A stretch of DNA of 64,000 nt, from NCBI GenBank assembly GCA_028875055.1, contig JAPPGG010000034.1, forward strand, positions 50,001 through 114,000, written 5' to 3'. This DNA comes from Chloroflexota bacterium (GTDB lineage: Bacteria > Chloroflexota > Dehalococcoidia > Lucifugimonadales > UBA3495). The position numbers and the translations under genes are program-made. Within the stretch, counting starts at the first letter, position 1; every line of letters starts with the position of its first letter. Below, in pieces: positions 53,412-63,203 of this stretch. Below the pieces are notes generated by a model. It saw nothing but the letters and a program-made list of their open reading frames with translations. It did no database searches and was not told the DNA's origin.

Positions 53412-53819
53412 ATGCGGATAGGAGGGTTCTACATCGAGACCAGCCTCAATGCCTACGACTTTCTCTCCATGGCGCTGCTCTCCCTGATCTGGTTCCTGGG
53501 TATCTTCTCTTTTCGAATTGGCCTGGCCTTCCTGGAACTGCTGCCTGAACTGGGAAGCCTGGAGGCGGGCTTCGAGCTTGTGCCCCGATTACAGTTGCTG
53601 ACCGCGCAGCCAGTATTGACCAGCCTGCTGCTGGCCGTCGTGCTGGGGCCGATTACCCATTCGGCCATTACAAGGTCAACTCTGATCAAGGTCTTTCGCG
53701 AGCTGTCCTTCGCAGAAGATACCTCGCCGGAAGATTCCGAAGAAGGGGTGGAGATTGCCGAGTCCGACGATTCAGACAAGTCCGACAAGTCACCCGAACC
53801 GGACGAAAGCCCCGGTTGA
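53412..53819 (+). CDS. Small membrane protein with an acidic tail
   Basis: A 135-residue protein I do not recognise. Two hydrophobic segments are seen (LSMALLSLIWFLGIFSFRIG, about 18-37, and VLTSLLLAVVLGPITHSAI, about 67-85), followed by about 40 residues rich in Asp, Glu and Ser with a DKSDKS repeat. The ATG at 53412 has GGAGGTAGG just upstream. It lies alone between divergent leuC and the aminopeptidase gene. It could be a membrane-associated adaptor; no function is claimed. Confidence 0.75.
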   Translation: MRIGGFYIETSLNAYDFLSMALLSLIWFLGIFSFRIGLAFLELLPELGSLEAGFELVPRLQLLTAQPVLTSLLLAVVLGPITHSAITRSTLIKVFRELSFAEDTSPEDSEEGVEIAESDDSDKSDKSPEPDESPG

Positions 53820-53930
53820 ACCCATACCTGCCTGCCCTTATCATAGACAGCGAATCATTTGCCACCAACGGATTCAAGCGACCGGAATTAAGACCCGGTC
53901 TCATTAAAAACAGCCAACAGGAGCTTAGCA

Positions 53931-56519
53931 ATGCCCAGCGCCGATGCCGTTGTCCTGCCCGACAATGTACGTCCCTCCCATTACCAGATTACGCTGCAGC
54001 CCGACATGGACAAGTTCACCTTTGACGGGCTGGAAGTGATTGATATTGAAGTATTGGAAACGACCTCCGAAATCGTTCTGAATGCCTGCGAGCTGCGGGT
54101 CCCCGCGGGTATGCTTATCAAGGATGGACAGTGGATCCGGGCTTCTTCCATCACGCTGGACGAAGAGAGGGAGACCGTTACCCTGGCTTTTCCGGACCCC
54201 ATCGAGCCCGGGCCGGCCCAGCTGGACCTGAGGTTCGTGGGCGAACTGAACGACAAGCTCCGCGGCTTTTACCGCAGCCAGTACGTCAATCCTGAAGGGG
54301 AGGTGAGCTACCTGGCTACGACCCAGTTCGAGGCCACGGACGCCCGCCGCGCTTTCCCCTGCTGGGACGAGCCGGCCTGCAAGGCAACCTTCCAGCTGAC
54401 CCTGAACATCCCCGCCAGCATGGTGGCCGTGTCCAATACTCCCATTCTTGAACAGGCCGGTCTGGACGCCGGGTTCAAGTCCATTATGTTCGGTCGGACG
54501 CCCATAATGTCCACCTACCTCATGGCCTTTGTAGTCGGAGACCTGACCCACATCGAGCAGGAGGCGGCTAACAACACGACGGTGGGTGTATGGACCACCC
54601 GGGGCAAGGAGGAACAGGGACGCTTCGCCCTTGAGACTTCAGCCCGCATGCTCGGATTTTTCAACGACTACTTCGGCATCCCTTATCCCCTGGAAAAGCT
54701 GGACCACCTCGCCATTCCCGACTTTGCCGCCGGCGCCATGGAGAACTGGGGCTGCATCACCTACCGGGAAACCGCCTTGCTGGTTGATCCAGCGAACTCC
54801 TCGGCCGGCACCAGGCAGCGGGTGGCCGAAGTGGTGGCCCACGAAATGGCCCATATGTGGTTTGGCGACCTGGTGACCATGGACTGGTGGGACGACCTGT
54901 GGCTCAATGAAAGCTTCGCCTCATGGATGGGTACCAAGGCTACTGACTGGGCCTTCCCGGAGTGGGATATGTGGACCCAGTTCGTCAACATGGACACCAA
55001 CCGCGCGTTGAGCCTGGATGGCCTCAAGAACTCCCACCCCATCGAACAGGAAGTGAAGGACCCGGCAGAGATCAGCCAGCTCTTCGACGCCATCAGCTAC
55101 AGCAAGGGAGCCTCGGTTATTCGAATGCTGGAACAGTTCCTGACGCCTGAGGTTTTCCGCCAGGGACTGCACCAGTACCTGGACGCCAACCAGTACAGCA
55201 ACGCCCGTACCGCGGACCTTTGGGCAGCCCTGGAGAACGCATCGCGGCAGCCAGTCACAGCCATCATGGATACCTGGACCGGACAGATGGGCTATCCGGT
55301 CCTCCGGGTGGAGACCCGTGACGACGGCGACCAACTGGAACTGAGCCTTTCCCAGGAGCGTTTTGTCTATGACAACCTCCTGGACGACTCGGAGCCTGAG
55401 GACCTGGTCTGGCAGGTGCCGGTGGGCGTCGCACACAGCGGCAGCAGCGACGTGGCGTCCCTGGTAATGGACGAGCCGCAGGCGCGGGTACAGTTGCCCG
55501 CGCCTGGCGGTGGCGACTCCTGGTTCAAGATAAACCCGTCTCAGACGGGCTTCTTCCGGGTCAATTACTCCGAGGAGGACTGGCAGCGGCTGGTCCCAGC
55601 CATCAGGGCCCTGACTCTTCCCGCCACCGACCGGCTGGGCATTCAGAACGACGCCTACGCCCTGTCCAAAGCCGGGCTGTTGCCCATAACCCAGTTCCTG
55701 GACATCGCTGCGGCCTACGTGAACGAAACCGACGCCTCCGTTTGGAGCGACCTGGCCAGCAACCTGCGGGATATAGAACTCCTGGTGGCCGACGAACCCT
55801 GCCACGAGAGTTTCCGGTCCTTCGCCCGCGACCTGTTCGGGCCAGCGGCCCGGCGCATTGGCTGGGACGCCCAGGCCGGCGAAGGACACCTAGATGCCCT
55901 GCTGCGCTCCACCGTCCTGAGCCAGGCTGGAGGATACGGAGACGAGGAAATGCTCAGCCAGGCAACGGCCCGGCTGCAGACGTACCTGCAAAACCCATCC
56001 TCGGTCCACCCCGACCTGCGGGGCGTCGTCTATGGGCTGGCAGCAGTGGCGGGAGACGATGACACCTACAATCTGCTATGGGATCTGGAGCAGAAGGCCG
56101 ACCTTCAGGAAGAGAAGATCAGGTTGCTGCTGGCCCTTTCCCGGTTCAGCCAGCCGGAGTTGCTGCAGGAAACCCTGAGGCGAACTTTGACGGACGATGT
56201 GCGGTCCCAGGACACCATTTCCGTGGTTACCGCGGTGGCCGCCAACCTCAAGGGCCGGCAACCGGCGTGGCAGTTCGTTCAGGACAACTGGGAGGAATTC
56301 GACCGTCGCTATGGTTCGGGAGGGTTCGGCATAATGCGATTGGTGACGGTCTGCGGCAATTTTGTGGATGCAGGGAAGATCGAAGAGGCCGAGAACTTCT
56401 TCCGGGAACACCCGGCGCCGGCGGCTGAACGCACCATCCGCCAGTCGCTGGAGCGGGTAAGGTTGAACTCCCGGTGGCTGGAACTCAACCGCGATGCCCT
56501 GGCCGAAAGGTTTGCCTGA
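53931..56519 (+). CDS. M1-family zinc aminopeptidase
   Basis: An 862-residue aminopeptidase that removes N-terminal residues from peptides. Features: TTQFEATDARRAFPCWDEPA near 124, the exopeptidase motif FAAGAMENWGCITYRETAL near 262, the zinc site VVAHEMAHMWFGDLV near 303 with the third ligand Glu in WLNESFASWMG 18-19 residues later, and the catalytic Tyr region DAISYSKGASVIRML near 385. The C-terminal ERAP1-like helical domain covers about 530-860. No signal peptide, so it is probably cytoplasmic. Length and layout match the tricorn-interacting factor F2/F3 and ERAP group. AGGAGC lies eight bases before the ATG. Confidence 0.96.
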   Translation: MPSADAVVLPDNVRPSHYQITLQPDMDKFTFDGLEVIDIEVLETTSEIVLNACELRVPAGMLIKDGQWIRASSITLDEERETVTLAFPDPIEPGPAQLDLRFVGELNDKLRGFYRSQYVNPEGEVSYLATTQFEATDARRAFPCWDEPACKATFQLTLNIPASMVAVSNTPILEQAGLDAGFKSIMFGRTPIMSTYLMAFVVGDLTHIEQEAANNTTVGVWTTRGKEEQGRFALETSARMLGFFNDYFGIPYPLEKLDHLAIPDFAAGAMENWGCITYRETALLVDPANSSAGTRQRVAEVVAHEMAHMWFGDLVTMDWWDDLWLNESFASWMGTKATDWAFPEWDMWTQFVNMDTNRALSLDGLKNSHPIEQEVKDPAEISQLFDAISYSKGASVIRMLEQFLTPEVFRQGLHQYLDANQYSNARTADLWAALENASRQPVTAIMDTWTGQMGYPVLRVETRDDGDQLELSLSQERFVYDNLLDDSEPEDLVWQVPVGVAHSGSSDVASLVMDEPQARVQLPAPGGGDSWFKINPSQTGFFRVNYSEEDWQRLVPAIRALTLPATDRLGIQNDAYALSKAGLLPITQFLDIAAAYVNETDASVWSDLASNLRDIELLVADEPCHESFRSFARDLFGPAARRIGWDAQAGEGHLDALLRSTVLSQAGGYGDEEMLSQATARLQTYLQNPSSVHPDLRGVVYGLAAVAGDDDTYNLLWDLEQKADLQEEKIRLLLALSRFSQPELLQETLRRTLTDDVRSQDTISVVTAVAANLKGRQPAWQFVQDNWEEFDRRYGSGGFGIMRLVTVCGNFVDAGKIEEAENFFREHPAPAAERTIRQSLERVRLNSRWLELNRDALAERFA

Positions 56520-56552
56520 ACCGGATGCCCGGCAGTTCCCCCGGCGGTAGAA

Positions 56553-56580
56553 GGGGGCCGTCCCTATGGGGCGGCCTCCC
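56553..56580. terminator. Bidirectional terminator overlapping a stop codon
   Basis: GGGGGCCG and CGGCCTCCC pair (one G-U) around TCCCTATGGGG, whose ends also pair. The stop codon of the minus-strand ADP-ribosylglycohydrolase gene (56566-56564) lies in the loop side. It separates converging genes. Confidence 0.6.
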
Positions 56581-57577
56581 ACAGTTTCAGGGCCAGGCTT
56601 TCCAGGCGCTCTTGTTGCGGAACGCAGTTGAGCCACCGTTCGGGAATGCCCCTCGCTCCGTATCTCGCACCCAGGACGGCTCCGGCAACCGCCCCGTTGG
56701 TGTCGGTATCGCCCCCGGCGTCCATCACCTTTACCAGGGCCTCTTCCAGGGTCAGGGGCGTCCGGGCGGCCCACAGCCCGAACTGCATACAGAGAAGGGT
56801 GTGACCGGTGTGGGGGTGGTCCCAGCGCAGGCTCTCGATGTCTTCGCCAACTTCCCCGACCCATTCCGCTACCTCGGCGGGGCAGCCGTCGGCAAGAACA
56901 GCCCCCGCCAGGGACGCCAGGTCGGGCATGTTACCCCCCAGCAACAGGGCAATTGTGGCGTTGATAATCAGGCAGGACCACTGGCATAAAGGCGAATAAT
57001 GGGTGACCATTGCGGAGGTGGGACTATCCTCTATGAGCCGCGCCGGCCTGGAATGCCAGAGCAGCGATACCGGAGCGCACCGCATGACCGCGCCGTTGGG
57101 AGCAATGCGGTTGTTTCCCTCGTATATGAGCCTGCCCGCTTCCGGTGGGGAAACACCAGCTTCCAGCAACTCAATGACCGCTGAGGTTGTGATTCCTATT
57201 CCCCTGCCGTTTTCCCGGCGCCATCTCACCAGCTTTGCGCTAAAGTTCTCCACCCAGCCGGCATTGACGGGTCCATCGTCGCTGTCCAGCAGTGACTCGC
57301 CCAGGTCAACAGCCTGGGCCAGGTCGTCGTCCATCGGCATTCGCCTTTCGCCCGGGTCAATCTCGGTGACACCGTTGGGAAATCGACCTCTGATGGCGCT
57401 TCCGGACAGGCCTTCAACGGGAATCCCCAGCAAATTACCTGCCGCGAGCCCCAGAAGCACACCCCGCGCCCGGTCCTGGGGGTCGTCGGGGCAATCAGCA
57501 TTCTCAAGGGCCAACAGTTCAAGCAGGTTGGGAGCATTGCCGATAAACTCCCGGTCACTGACAATCAAGTTCCTCAC
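56564..57577 (-). CDS. ADP-ribosylglycohydrolase family protein
   Basis: A 337-residue protein of the DraG/ARH fold, which removes ADP-ribose from proteins or small molecules. GVLLGLAAGNLLGIPVEG near 37 and the C-terminal metal motif MDAGGDTDTNGAVAGAVLGA near 287 are typical. The N-terminal metal motif, usually T-D-D-T, is MPMDDDLAQAV here, with the first Thr replaced by Met. The GTG at 57577 has GGAGGGG seven bases upstream; a longer in-frame start extends past the metH promoter and is rejected. Transcribed divergently from metH. No target protein such as nitrogenase is in the window. Confidence 0.9.
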   Translation of the reverse strand: MRNLIVSDREFIGNAPNLLELLALENADCPDDPQDRARGVLLGLAAGNLLGIPVEGLSGSAIRGRFPNGVTEIDPGERRMPMDDDLAQAVDLGESLLDSDDGPVNAGWVENFSAKLVRWRRENGRGIGITTSAVIELLEAGVSPPEAGRLIYEGNNRIAPNGAVMRCAPVSLLWHSRPARLIEDSPTSAMVTHYSPLCQWSCLIINATIALLLGGNMPDLASLAGAVLADGCPAEVAEWVGEVGEDIESLRWDHPHTGHTLLCMQFGLWAARTPLTLEEALVKVMDAGGDTDTNGAVAGAVLGARYGARGIPERWLNCVPQQERLESLALKLWEAAP

Positions 57578-57729
57578 AGGATTTCCCCTCCGGGTGAATC
57601 TGAGTTGAAAATCTTGCAACCGCCGTAAAGCGAAGCCAGCCGGCAAGGGCAGGCAGTTCCAGACAGGATAACAGACGTGAAAATCGGTAAACCCCGGTTT
57701 TCTCCCTATCTGAAAAAGGCCGTTCAAAT

Positions 57730-57757
57730 TTGACACGCCCACGCCCCGGCCTATAGG
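57730..57757 (+). promoter_or_regulatory. metH promoter
   Basis: TTGACA at 57730-57735, 16-base gap, TATAGG at 57752-57757. The leader would be about 30 bases, too short for a cobalamin or SAM riboswitch. Confidence 0.65.
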
Positions 57758-57794
57758 CTGGGCATAAACCAAAAGGATTAACCAGTGTGAAAGT

Positions 57795-60700
57795 ATGCAT
57801 AATTCAGACCGTATAAATCAGCTGAAATCGTTGTTGAAGCAGCGAATTCTGGTGGTTGACGGGGCGATGGGAACTTCCATTCAGGCGAGGGATCTGGGGC
57901 CCGAGGACTTTGGCGGACTTGATTACGAGGGCTGTAACGAGAACCTGGTACTGACCAGGCCGGATGTAATCGCAGACATCCATCAGGACTTTCTTAATGC
58001 GGGCGCCGACATACTGGAGACCAATACCTTCGGCGCCACCTCGGTGGTACTAGCCGAGTACGACCTTGCCCACAAAGCCCGAAGGATAAACCGGGTGGCA
58101 GCCGAAGTGGCGAGAAGGGTTGCAGACAAAACGTCCACTGCGGACAAACCGCGATTCGTCGCCGGGTCGATGGGCCCTACAACCAAGACCATTTCGGTGA
58201 CCGGCGGCATTACCTTTGACGAGCTGTCCGAGGCTTACTGCGAGCAGGCTTTGGGGCTGGTGGAAGGAGGCGCGGACCTCCTTTTGCTGGAGACCTCGCA
58301 GGATACCATCAACGTTAAATCGGGGCTCATCGGCATCGACCGGGCCTTCGCCGAGCTGGGGTACGAAATTCCGGTGGCGGTGCAGGGCACCATCGAACCC
58401 ATGGGGACCCTGCTGGCGGGCCAGGACGCCGAAGCCTTTTACACCTCGCTGGCCCACCGGGACCTGCTGTGGATCGGCTTCAACTGCGCCACAGGTCCCG
58501 ACTTCATGACCGATCACATACGGACCCTGTCGGGGCTGTCGCGCTTTCCCGTGGCATGCCTGCCCAACGCAGGGCTGCCCGACGAGGACGGCAAGTACAA
58601 CGAGACGCCGGAAATGCTGGCTTCTACCATCGGAAGATTCATCCAGTCCGGCTGGGTGAACGTGGTGGGAGGCTGCTGCGGCACCATTTTCGATCACATA
58701 CGCCTGCTCGCAGAACAGGCGGACGGCGCCGCTCCACGGACCCCGGTCCAGGTTCAGGAGAGCCGGGTTTCAGGAATTGAGGCGCTGGTGGTGGACGAGG
58801 ACACACGCCCTGCCATTGTGGGCGAACGCACCAACGTGCTGGGCAGCCGTCGCTTCCGCCGCCTGATCAGCCAGGGCAAATTTGAGGAAGCCGCCGAAAT
58901 TGGCCGTCGCCAGGTCCGTAACGGCGCCCACGTTCTCGACGTGTGCCTGCAGGACCCGGACCGCGACGAAATGGCCGACATTACGGAATTCCTTGACCTG
59001 GTAACTAAGAAGGTCAAGAGCCCCATCATGATCGACTCAACCGACGCCGCCGTCATCGAAGAGTCCCTCAAGCGGCTCCAGGGAAAGTCCATCATAAATT
59101 CGGTTAACCTGGAGGATGGCGAGGCCCGTTTCCAGGCGGTGGCTCCCCTGGCGCGGGCTTACGGGTCCGCCCTGGTGGTCGGCTGCATCGACGACGACAA
59201 GCAACAGGCTCAGGCCATTACCAGCGAGCGCAAGCTGGAAATCGCGCGCCGCTCACACCAGTTGCTGACCGACAAATACGGGATTCCCGAGGAAGACCTG
59301 ATCTTCGATCCCCTGGTGTTCCCGGCGGGTACCGGAGACGAGAACTACGTTGGCTCAGCGGCCGAGACAATCGAGGGGGTTCGGCGGATCAAGGAATCCT
59401 TGCCCAATACGAAAACGATACTGGGCATTTCCAACGTTTCCTTCGGGCTGCCCGCTGCGGGGCGGGAGGTTTTCAACTCGGTTTTCCTCTACCACTGCGT
59501 GCAGGCCGGCCTGGATATGGCCATCGTTAACTCGGAAATGATGCAGAGATACACCTCGATTCCCGAAGAGGAGCGCCTTCTTTCCGAGGACCTGATCTGG
59601 AACCGGGGCGAGGACCCGGTGGCCGCCTTTGCCGCCCACTTCCGCGACAGGGCGCCCAAGTCCACTACCGAGGAGCGCCGAAACTTGCCCCTGGACGAAC
59701 GGCTGTCCCTGGCAATAATCGAGGGAAGCAAGGAGGGGCTGGCCGACGACCTGGACGAAGCATTGCAGGGAAGGGCGCCACTGGAAGTTATCAACGGGCC
59801 ACTGATGGCCGGTATGGACGAGGTGGGACGCCAGTTCAACGCCAACCAGTTGATTGTGGCCGAGGTGCTGCAGTCGGCCGAGGCAATGAAGTTTGCCGTG
59901 GCCCACCTGGAACCCCACATGGAAAGGACCGACTCGGCCAGCAAGGGCAAGGTTATCCTGGCCACCGTGAAGGGTGACGTGCACGACATTGGCAAGAACC
60001 TGGTTGATATCATTCTCTCCAACAACGGGTACCAGGTCATTAACCTGGGCATCAAGGTGCCGCCGCAAGACCTGATTGATGCGTGCCACCAGCACAACCC
60101 CGACATTGTTGGGCTTTCCGGCCTGCTGGTAAAGTCTGCCCAGATGATGGTGGAGACAGTCCGCGACTTCCGCCAGGCAGGCGTCGAGCCTCCCATACTG
60201 GTGGGCGGGGCGGCCCTCTCCAACCGGTTCACCCGGCTCCGAATTGCTCCGGAATATAACGGCCTGGTGGCCTACGCCCAGGACGCCATGAGCGGTCTGG
60301 CTTTGGCCAATACCATCCAGGACGCCGACGAGCGGCAGAAGCTGGTATCGAGTGTGGAAGCCGAGACGGATGAACTGCTGAGCGCAACTCAAACACGGGA
60401 AGGTTCTGAAGGCGCCGGCGCTGCGACCGACGTGGCCCCGGCCCAGGTTGGACACGAAGGAGACGCGCCCAACCCGCCCGACTTGCGGCTGCACGTCATA
60501 AGCGACTATGACCTCGCTGAGATTTTTCCCTACATAAACCCCCAGATGCTTTACGTACGGCACCTGGGCTATAAGGGCCGCTTTGCCGAGTCGCTGGAGC
60601 GGGAGGAATCCGACGCCCTGGAACTCCGGGACCAGGTCCGCAAAGTGGAAGATATAATGCTGGCCCACCCTGGAATCCGAGCCAGTGCTGTGTTCAAGTT

Positions 60701-61310
60701 CTTCCCCTGTCATTCCGACGGGCAGACCCTGCAGATTTACGCGCCCGACGGCGAGACGGTGCTGGAGCGCTTTTATTTTGGAAGACAGAGCCAGCGCGAG
60801 GGCCTTTGCCTGGCCGATTACGCCCGCCCCGCAGGTTCGGGCCCTCCGGACTACGTGGCCATGTTCACTACAACCGTGGGGCCGGAGGTGCGGGCGCTTT
60901 CCGACGAAATGCGGGAAAGGGGCGAGTTCCTCAACTCCCACATCCTGCAGGTGCTGGCCCTGGAATCGGCCGAAGCATTTGCGGAGTTGCTGCACAAGCA
61001 GATCCGGCAGATGTGGGGCATTGGCGACCCCGATGGCCTGACCTTCCAGGACCTGTTCCGCACCCAGTACCGGGGTCGGCGCTTCTCCTTTGGCTACCCG
61101 GCCTGCCCCAGGCTGGAAGACCAGGAGCAGCTTTTCCGGCTGCTTGACGTCAACGACAACATCGGGGTGGAACTCACTGAAGGATTCATGATGGACCCGG
61201 AAGGTTCAGTTTCCGCCGTGGTATTCCACCATCCGGAGGCCAGGTACTTCAACCTGAGCGAGCAGGATATTGCGCGCCTGGAAGCGGAAATTGAGGCCAA
61301 GGGCCTATAA
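57795..61310 (+). CDS. metH: Cobalamin-dependent methionine synthase
   Basis: MetH moves a methyl group from methyl-THF to homocysteine through cobalamin. The 1171 residues hold all four modules: homocysteine domain (1-315; VVDGAMGTSIQARDLGPEDF, GFNCATGP, GGCCGTIFDHI giving the zinc Cys residues), pterin domain (about 340-610; ERTNVLGSRRFRRLI, MIDSTD), B12 domain (about 640-870; GDVHDIGKNLVDIILSNNGY with the cobalt-ligand His), and the reactivation domain (about 900-1170; RGRRFSFGYPACPRLEDQEQ). A polar linker (about 855-890) joins the last two. The ATG at 57795 gives the usual start; the ribosome-binding site is weak. It likely runs on to fhs. Confidence 0.97.
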   Translation: MHNSDRINQLKSLLKQRILVVDGAMGTSIQARDLGPEDFGGLDYEGCNENLVLTRPDVIADIHQDFLNAGADILETNTFGATSVVLAEYDLAHKARRINRVAAEVARRVADKTSTADKPRFVAGSMGPTTKTISVTGGITFDELSEAYCEQALGLVEGGADLLLLETSQDTINVKSGLIGIDRAFAELGYEIPVAVQGTIEPMGTLLAGQDAEAFYTSLAHRDLLWIGFNCATGPDFMTDHIRTLSGLSRFPVACLPNAGLPDEDGKYNETPEMLASTIGRFIQSGWVNVVGGCCGTIFDHIRLLAEQADGAAPRTPVQVQESRVSGIEALVVDEDTRPAIVGERTNVLGSRRFRRLISQGKFEEAAEIGRRQVRNGAHVLDVCLQDPDRDEMADITEFLDLVTKKVKSPIMIDSTDAAVIEESLKRLQGKSIINSVNLEDGEARFQAVAPLARAYGSALVVGCIDDDKQQAQAITSERKLEIARRSHQLLTDKYGIPEEDLIFDPLVFPAGTGDENYVGSAAETIEGVRRIKESLPNTKTILGISNVSFGLPAAGREVFNSVFLYHCVQAGLDMAIVNSEMMQRYTSIPEEERLLSEDLIWNRGEDPVAAFAAHFRDRAPKSTTEERRNLPLDERLSLAIIEGSKEGLADDLDEALQGRAPLEVINGPLMAGMDEVGRQFNANQLIVAEVLQSAEAMKFAVAHLEPHMERTDSASKGKVILATVKGDVHDIGKNLVDIILSNNGYQVINLGIKVPPQDLIDACHQHNPDIVGLSGLLVKSAQMMVETVRDFRQAGVEPPILVGGAALSNRFTRLRIAPEYNGLVAYAQDAMSGLALANTIQDADERQKLVSSVEAETDELLSATQTREGSEGAGAATDVAPAQVGHEGDAPNPPDLRLHVISDYDLAEIFPYINPQMLYVRHLGYKGRFAESLEREESDALELRDQVRKVEDIMLAHPGIRASAVFKFFPCHSDGQTLQIYAPDGETVLERFYFGRQSQREGLCLADYARPAGSGPPDYVAMFTTTVGPEVRALSDEMRERGEFLNSHILQVLALESAEAFAELLHKQIRQMWGIGDPDGLTFQDLFRTQYRGRRFSFGYPACPRLEDQEQLFRLLDVNDNIGVELTEGFMMDPEGSVSAVVFHHPEARYFNLSEQDIARLEAEIEAKGL

Positions 61311-61344
61311 TAAGAAGCACGTAACCCGACAGGTTCTACCAGAC

Positions 61345-61372
61345 CAGGGCCCCGGGTGAATCCGGGGCCCTG
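61345..61372 (+). terminator. Hairpin between metH and fhs
   Basis: CAGGGCCCCGG and CCGGGGCCCTG form an 11-pair stem around GTGAAT, 34 bases after the metH stop. The tail has few T, so it may be a partial terminator or an mRNA-stability hairpin. Confidence 0.55.
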
Positions 61373-61411
61373 TCCATTGAAGCCAGAACTGCAATGATAG
61401 AAGGAGAAACC

Positions 61412-63040
61412 ATGCTTCCCATTGCTCAAGTTGCGGATCAGCTGGGCATAGCCAGCGAGCACCTCATACCCTACGGCCACTACAAGGCAAAAATCTCCCT
61501 GGATTCCCTCAACGGCAGGGATGAGCGGCAGGGAAAGCTGGTGGTGGTTACCGGCATCACTCCAACCCCCGCCGGCGAGGGCAAGACCACTACATCCGTC
61601 GGCCTGACCCAGGGAATGGGGAAATTAGGGCACAAAGCGGTGGTGACGCTGAGGGAGCCCACCCTTGGTCCCATCTTTGGTATCAAGGGGGGCGGCACCG
61701 GCGGCGGCATGGCGCGAGTAGTGCCCGAGGACGAGATTAACATCCACTTCACCGGTGATGCTCATGCGGTGGCCTCGGCCCACAACCTGCTGGCGGCCCT
61801 GGTGGACAACGCAGTTTACCGGCGCCAGGTCCCGGGTTTCCAGCCGGCAGGAATACAGTGGTCACGAGTTACGGACGCCTCCGACCGCTCCCTGCGCAAT
61901 ATCGTTGCAGGGGTGGGCGGCAGCAACAACAGTCCTCTGCGGGAGACGCGATTTGACATCGTGTCGGCTTCGGAGATTATGGCCATCCTGGCCCTGGCCG
62001 CTGACCCGGACGACCTTCGCGACCGGTTGTCCCGCATTGTCGTAGGTTTCACCGACTCGGGAGAGCCCGTCTCTGCGGGAGACCTGGAAGTGGTTGGGTC
62101 GCTGATGACCCTGCTGCGGCATACCACGATGCCCAACATGGTGCAGACCCTGGAGGGCCAGCCATCCCTGATCCACGCGGGCCCCTTCGGTAATATAGCC
62201 CATGGCTGCAGCTCAATAATCGGAGACAAGGTGGCCCTGGCCTACTCGGATTACGTAATTACGGAGGCCGGCTTCGGATCGGACCTGGGATTCGAGAAGT
62301 TCATGCACATCAAGACCCGGCAGAGCGGGCTGAATCCCAATGCTGCCGTCCTGGTGGCGTCGGTCCGCGCCCTCAAGTGGCACGGGGGCGCCAACCGTCG
62401 CGACCTGGCAACCCCTGACCCCGATGCGGTCACAGCCGGCGGGTCGAACCTGGCCCACCACATCGGCATCGTTAAGGGTTTCGGTCTGCCCTGCGTTGTT
62501 GCCATCAACCGCTTCGGTACGGACAGTTCCGAGGAACTGGAAGCGGTCCGGGCCATCGCCATGGACGCCGGCGCCGATTCGGCCGTAGAGGCCGACGGCT
62601 TTGCCCAGGGAGGCGACGGAATGACCGGCCTGGCCGAGGCGGTGGTCAAGGCGGCCGATGGGCAGCCCAACGTGACCTACGCCTATCCTCTGGACGCCCC
62701 GGTTGAGGACAAGGTTCTCTCCCTGGCTCGCCAGGTTTACCACGCCGACAGCGTCAACTGGAGCGCGGAGGCGCGTCGAAGCCTTCGCCGGTTCGAGGCG
62801 CAGGGCTGGGGGAACCTGCCCATCTGCATGGCCAAGACCCACCTGTCCACCTCTCACGATCCAACATTGCGAGGAAGCCCATCGGGATATGCCTTCCCAA
62901 TCGCCGATATACGGGCATCGGTGGGAGCCGGGTTCCTTTACGCGCTGGCCGGCCGGATCGAGACCCTTCCCGGTCTTCCCACGCGCCCGCGGGCGTTGGA
63001 AATGGATGTGGACGCCCAGGGTGAAGTTGTGGGCCTCTAG
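61412..63040 (+). CDS. fhs: Formate-tetrahydrofolate ligase
   Basis: Fhs makes 10-formyl-THF from formate, THF and ATP. The 542 residues show VTGITPTPAGEGKTTTSVGL near 48 (P-loop), LREPTLGPIFGIKGGGTGGG near 81, INIHFTGDAHAVASAHNLLA near 105, and ADIRASVGAGFLYALAGRIE near the end. The ATG at 61412 has AAGGAGAA six bases upstream and gives the expected start; an upstream in-frame ATG is rejected. It supplies the formyl donor for PurH and, with MetH nearby, links folate one-carbon flow to purines and methionine. It also occurs in acetogenic and formate-assimilating pathways, for which nothing else is seen here. Confidence 0.97.
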   Translation: MLPIAQVADQLGIASEHLIPYGHYKAKISLDSLNGRDERQGKLVVVTGITPTPAGEGKTTTSVGLTQGMGKLGHKAVVTLREPTLGPIFGIKGGGTGGGMARVVPEDEINIHFTGDAHAVASAHNLLAALVDNAVYRRQVPGFQPAGIQWSRVTDASDRSLRNIVAGVGGSNNSPLRETRFDIVSASEIMAILALAADPDDLRDRLSRIVVGFTDSGEPVSAGDLEVVGSLMTLLRHTTMPNMVQTLEGQPSLIHAGPFGNIAHGCSSIIGDKVALAYSDYVITEAGFGSDLGFEKFMHIKTRQSGLNPNAAVLVASVRALKWHGGANRRDLATPDPDAVTAGGSNLAHHIGIVKGFGLPCVVAINRFGTDSSEELEAVRAIAMDAGADSAVEADGFAQGGDGMTGLAEAVVKAADGQPNVTYAYPLDAPVEDKVLSLARQVYHADSVNWSAEARRSLRRFEAQGWGNLPICMAKTHLSTSHDPTLRGSPSGYAFPIADIRASVGAGFLYALAGRIETLPGLPTRPRALEMDVDAQGEVVGL

Positions 63041-63076
63041 CTCCGATTGACCTTCCAGCGGCAGGTATGCCAAGTC

Positions 63077-63106
63077 AGCCCCGGAGCGGACCGCTCCGGG
63101 GCTTTA
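63077..63106 (+). terminator. Terminator after fhs
   Basis: AGCCCCGGAGC and GCTCCGGGGCT pair around a short loop, followed by TTTATGTC. Confidence 0.85.
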
Positions 63107-63134
63107 TGTCTATTGAGAATATTGGCAGGAGAAC

Positions 63135-63163
63135 TTGACACGTCGTAAGTAATCCATTAGAAT
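63135..63163 (+). promoter_or_regulatory. Promoter of the ribbon-helix-helix-like gene
   Basis: TTGACA at 63135-63140, 17-base gap, TAGAAT at 63158-63163, 41 bases before the ATG at 63204. One of the best promoter matches in the window. Confidence 0.8.
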
Positions 63164-63203
63164 TACACGTAATTCATAGCTGGTGACAGATTGGAGGAAT
63201 GTA

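Noticed and set aside
57578..57794. Cobalamin or SAM riboswitch before metH
   Set aside because: The promoter leaves a leader of only about 30 bases and no B12-box or SAM-box pattern was seen.
59355..60995. Long open frame antisense to metH
   Set aside because: It mirrors metH; its product is low-information and has no ribosome-binding site.
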